Shown: positions 63,684 to 64,000 of the stretch, piece by piece
How the letters are laid out: each line of letters opens with the position of its first letter
How positions within the stretch are numbered: the first letter of the stretch is position 1
Assembly (NCBI RefSeq): GCF_003143515.1
Contig: NZ_CP029343.1
Location: 1,798,001 to 1,862,000, forward strand
Direction of reading: 5' to 3'
Length of the DNA stretch: 64,000 nucleotides
DNA from: Massilia oculi
GTDB lineage: Bacteria > Pseudomonadota > Gammaproteobacteria > Burkholderiales > Burkholderiaceae_D
The notes under the pieces: model-generated
What the model was told of the DNA's origin: nothing
Databases searched by the model: none
Seen by the model: only the letters and a program-made list of their open reading frames with translations
Position numbers and translations under genes: made by a program

Positions 63684-64000
63684 ACGCGTACGCCGGCACC
63701 AAGCTGATGGAACACGCGACCCAGACCATCGAGGTCGGGTCCAAGAGCTTCGCGGCGGCTGCCAGGCTGTTCCCGCCCGCCACCCGGCGCAGCGTGCTGA
63801 TGCTGTACGCCTGGTGCCGCCATTGCGACGACGTGGTCGACGGCCAGGAACTGGGCTTCGCCGCAGCCACGCCGAGCGCCTACGGCGCCAGTTTCGAGCT
63901 CGATCGCCTGTACGACGACACCCGGCGCGCCTATTCCGGCGAGCAGATGCGCGATCCGGCCTTTGCCGCCTTCCAGGAAGTGGCGCTGGGCCATGCGATC
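63680..64000 (+). CDS. crtB: Phytoene synthase, C-terminal part beyond window edge
   Basis: Condenses two GGPP to phytoene. 107 codons are visible. GSKSFAAAARLFPPATRR is the family N-terminal signature and LYAWCRHCDDVVDG holds the first aspartate-rich substrate motif. The frame runs off the right edge. ATG at 63680 overlaps the crtI stop. Confidence 0.95.
   Translation, partial: MNAYAGTKLMEHATQTIEVGSKSFAAAARLFPPATRRSVLMLYAWCRHCDDVVDGQELGFAAATPSAYGASFELDRLYDDTRRAYSGEQMRDPAFAAFQEVALGHAI

Overview
The window is about 64 kb of GC-rich bacterial chromosome. Its gene content points to a betaproteobacterium of the Oxalobacteraceae, most likely Massilia or a close relative. The signs are rplU-rpmA-obgE next to proB, a PuuD-type urate hydroxylase, a betaproteobacterial type porin, an assimilatory nas cluster with NasS/NasT, and a carotenoid operon. 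The genus is inferred from gene content and order, not from a database search. Genes are densely packed and often overlap by the 4-base ATGA junction. There is no phage, integrase, IS transposase or CRISPR array.

Layout. 1-4.8 kb: core genes proB (cut by the window edge), a small membrane protein, obgE, rpmA and rplU on the minus strand, then ispB and a tRNA-Pro(CGG) on the plus strand. 4.9-6.8 kb: a nitroreductase and an OmpA-type lipoprotein. 6.9-14.9 kb: a catabolic island with a GntR/FCD regulator, a Rieske ring-hydroxylating oxygenase, its VanB-type reductase, a class II aldolase-family enzyme, an MFS transporter interrupted by a stop codon, an outer-membrane porin and a dienelactone hydrolase. 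These are tied together by repeated TTCTGTATACAGAA operators. 15-18 kb: a TerC/Alx protein and an unrecognised two-gene cassette whose first product carries His-Gly and Ser-Cys motifs like those of caspase-fold peptidases.

17.9-28.2 kb: the assimilatory nitrate/nitrite cluster nasT-nasS-(leader)-narK-nirB-nirD-FAD oxidoreductase-nasA, all on the minus strand. A sigma-54 promoter precedes narK, followed by two hexaloop hairpins and an overlapping intrinsic terminator. That is the layout expected for NasT (ANTAR) antitermination. 28.3-31.3 kb: two tiny ORFs and an S9 peptidase. 31.3-40.7 kb: purine and amine catabolism (M20 hydrolase, puuD, LysR, a UraD-AllC fusion, an NCS1 transporter, a reduced PreT-like oxidoreductase and an omega-aminotransferase). 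40.8-47.9 kb: housekeeping and accessory genes, including a LytS/LytTR pair, a gamma carbonic anhydrase, ChrA, DUF2076 and DUF2058 proteins.

47.9-58.4 kb: nucleoside salvage. The minus-strand set xapA-deoB-deoC-double ALDH-deoA-cdd carries nucleosides to sugar phosphates and acetate. It is divergent from psuK-psuG, where psuG has a frameshift that opens it into a downstream LysR gene. 58.6-64 kb: crtE-crtX-crtY-crtI-crtB (the last cut by the window edge), a zeaxanthin-glucoside type carotenoid operon. Two short elements, each a pair of REP-like hairpins, lie at 31.2 and 49.7 kb. The most interesting items are the nas leader, the caspase-like cassette, the GTATAC regulon, the two broken genes and the REP pairs with compensatory base changes.
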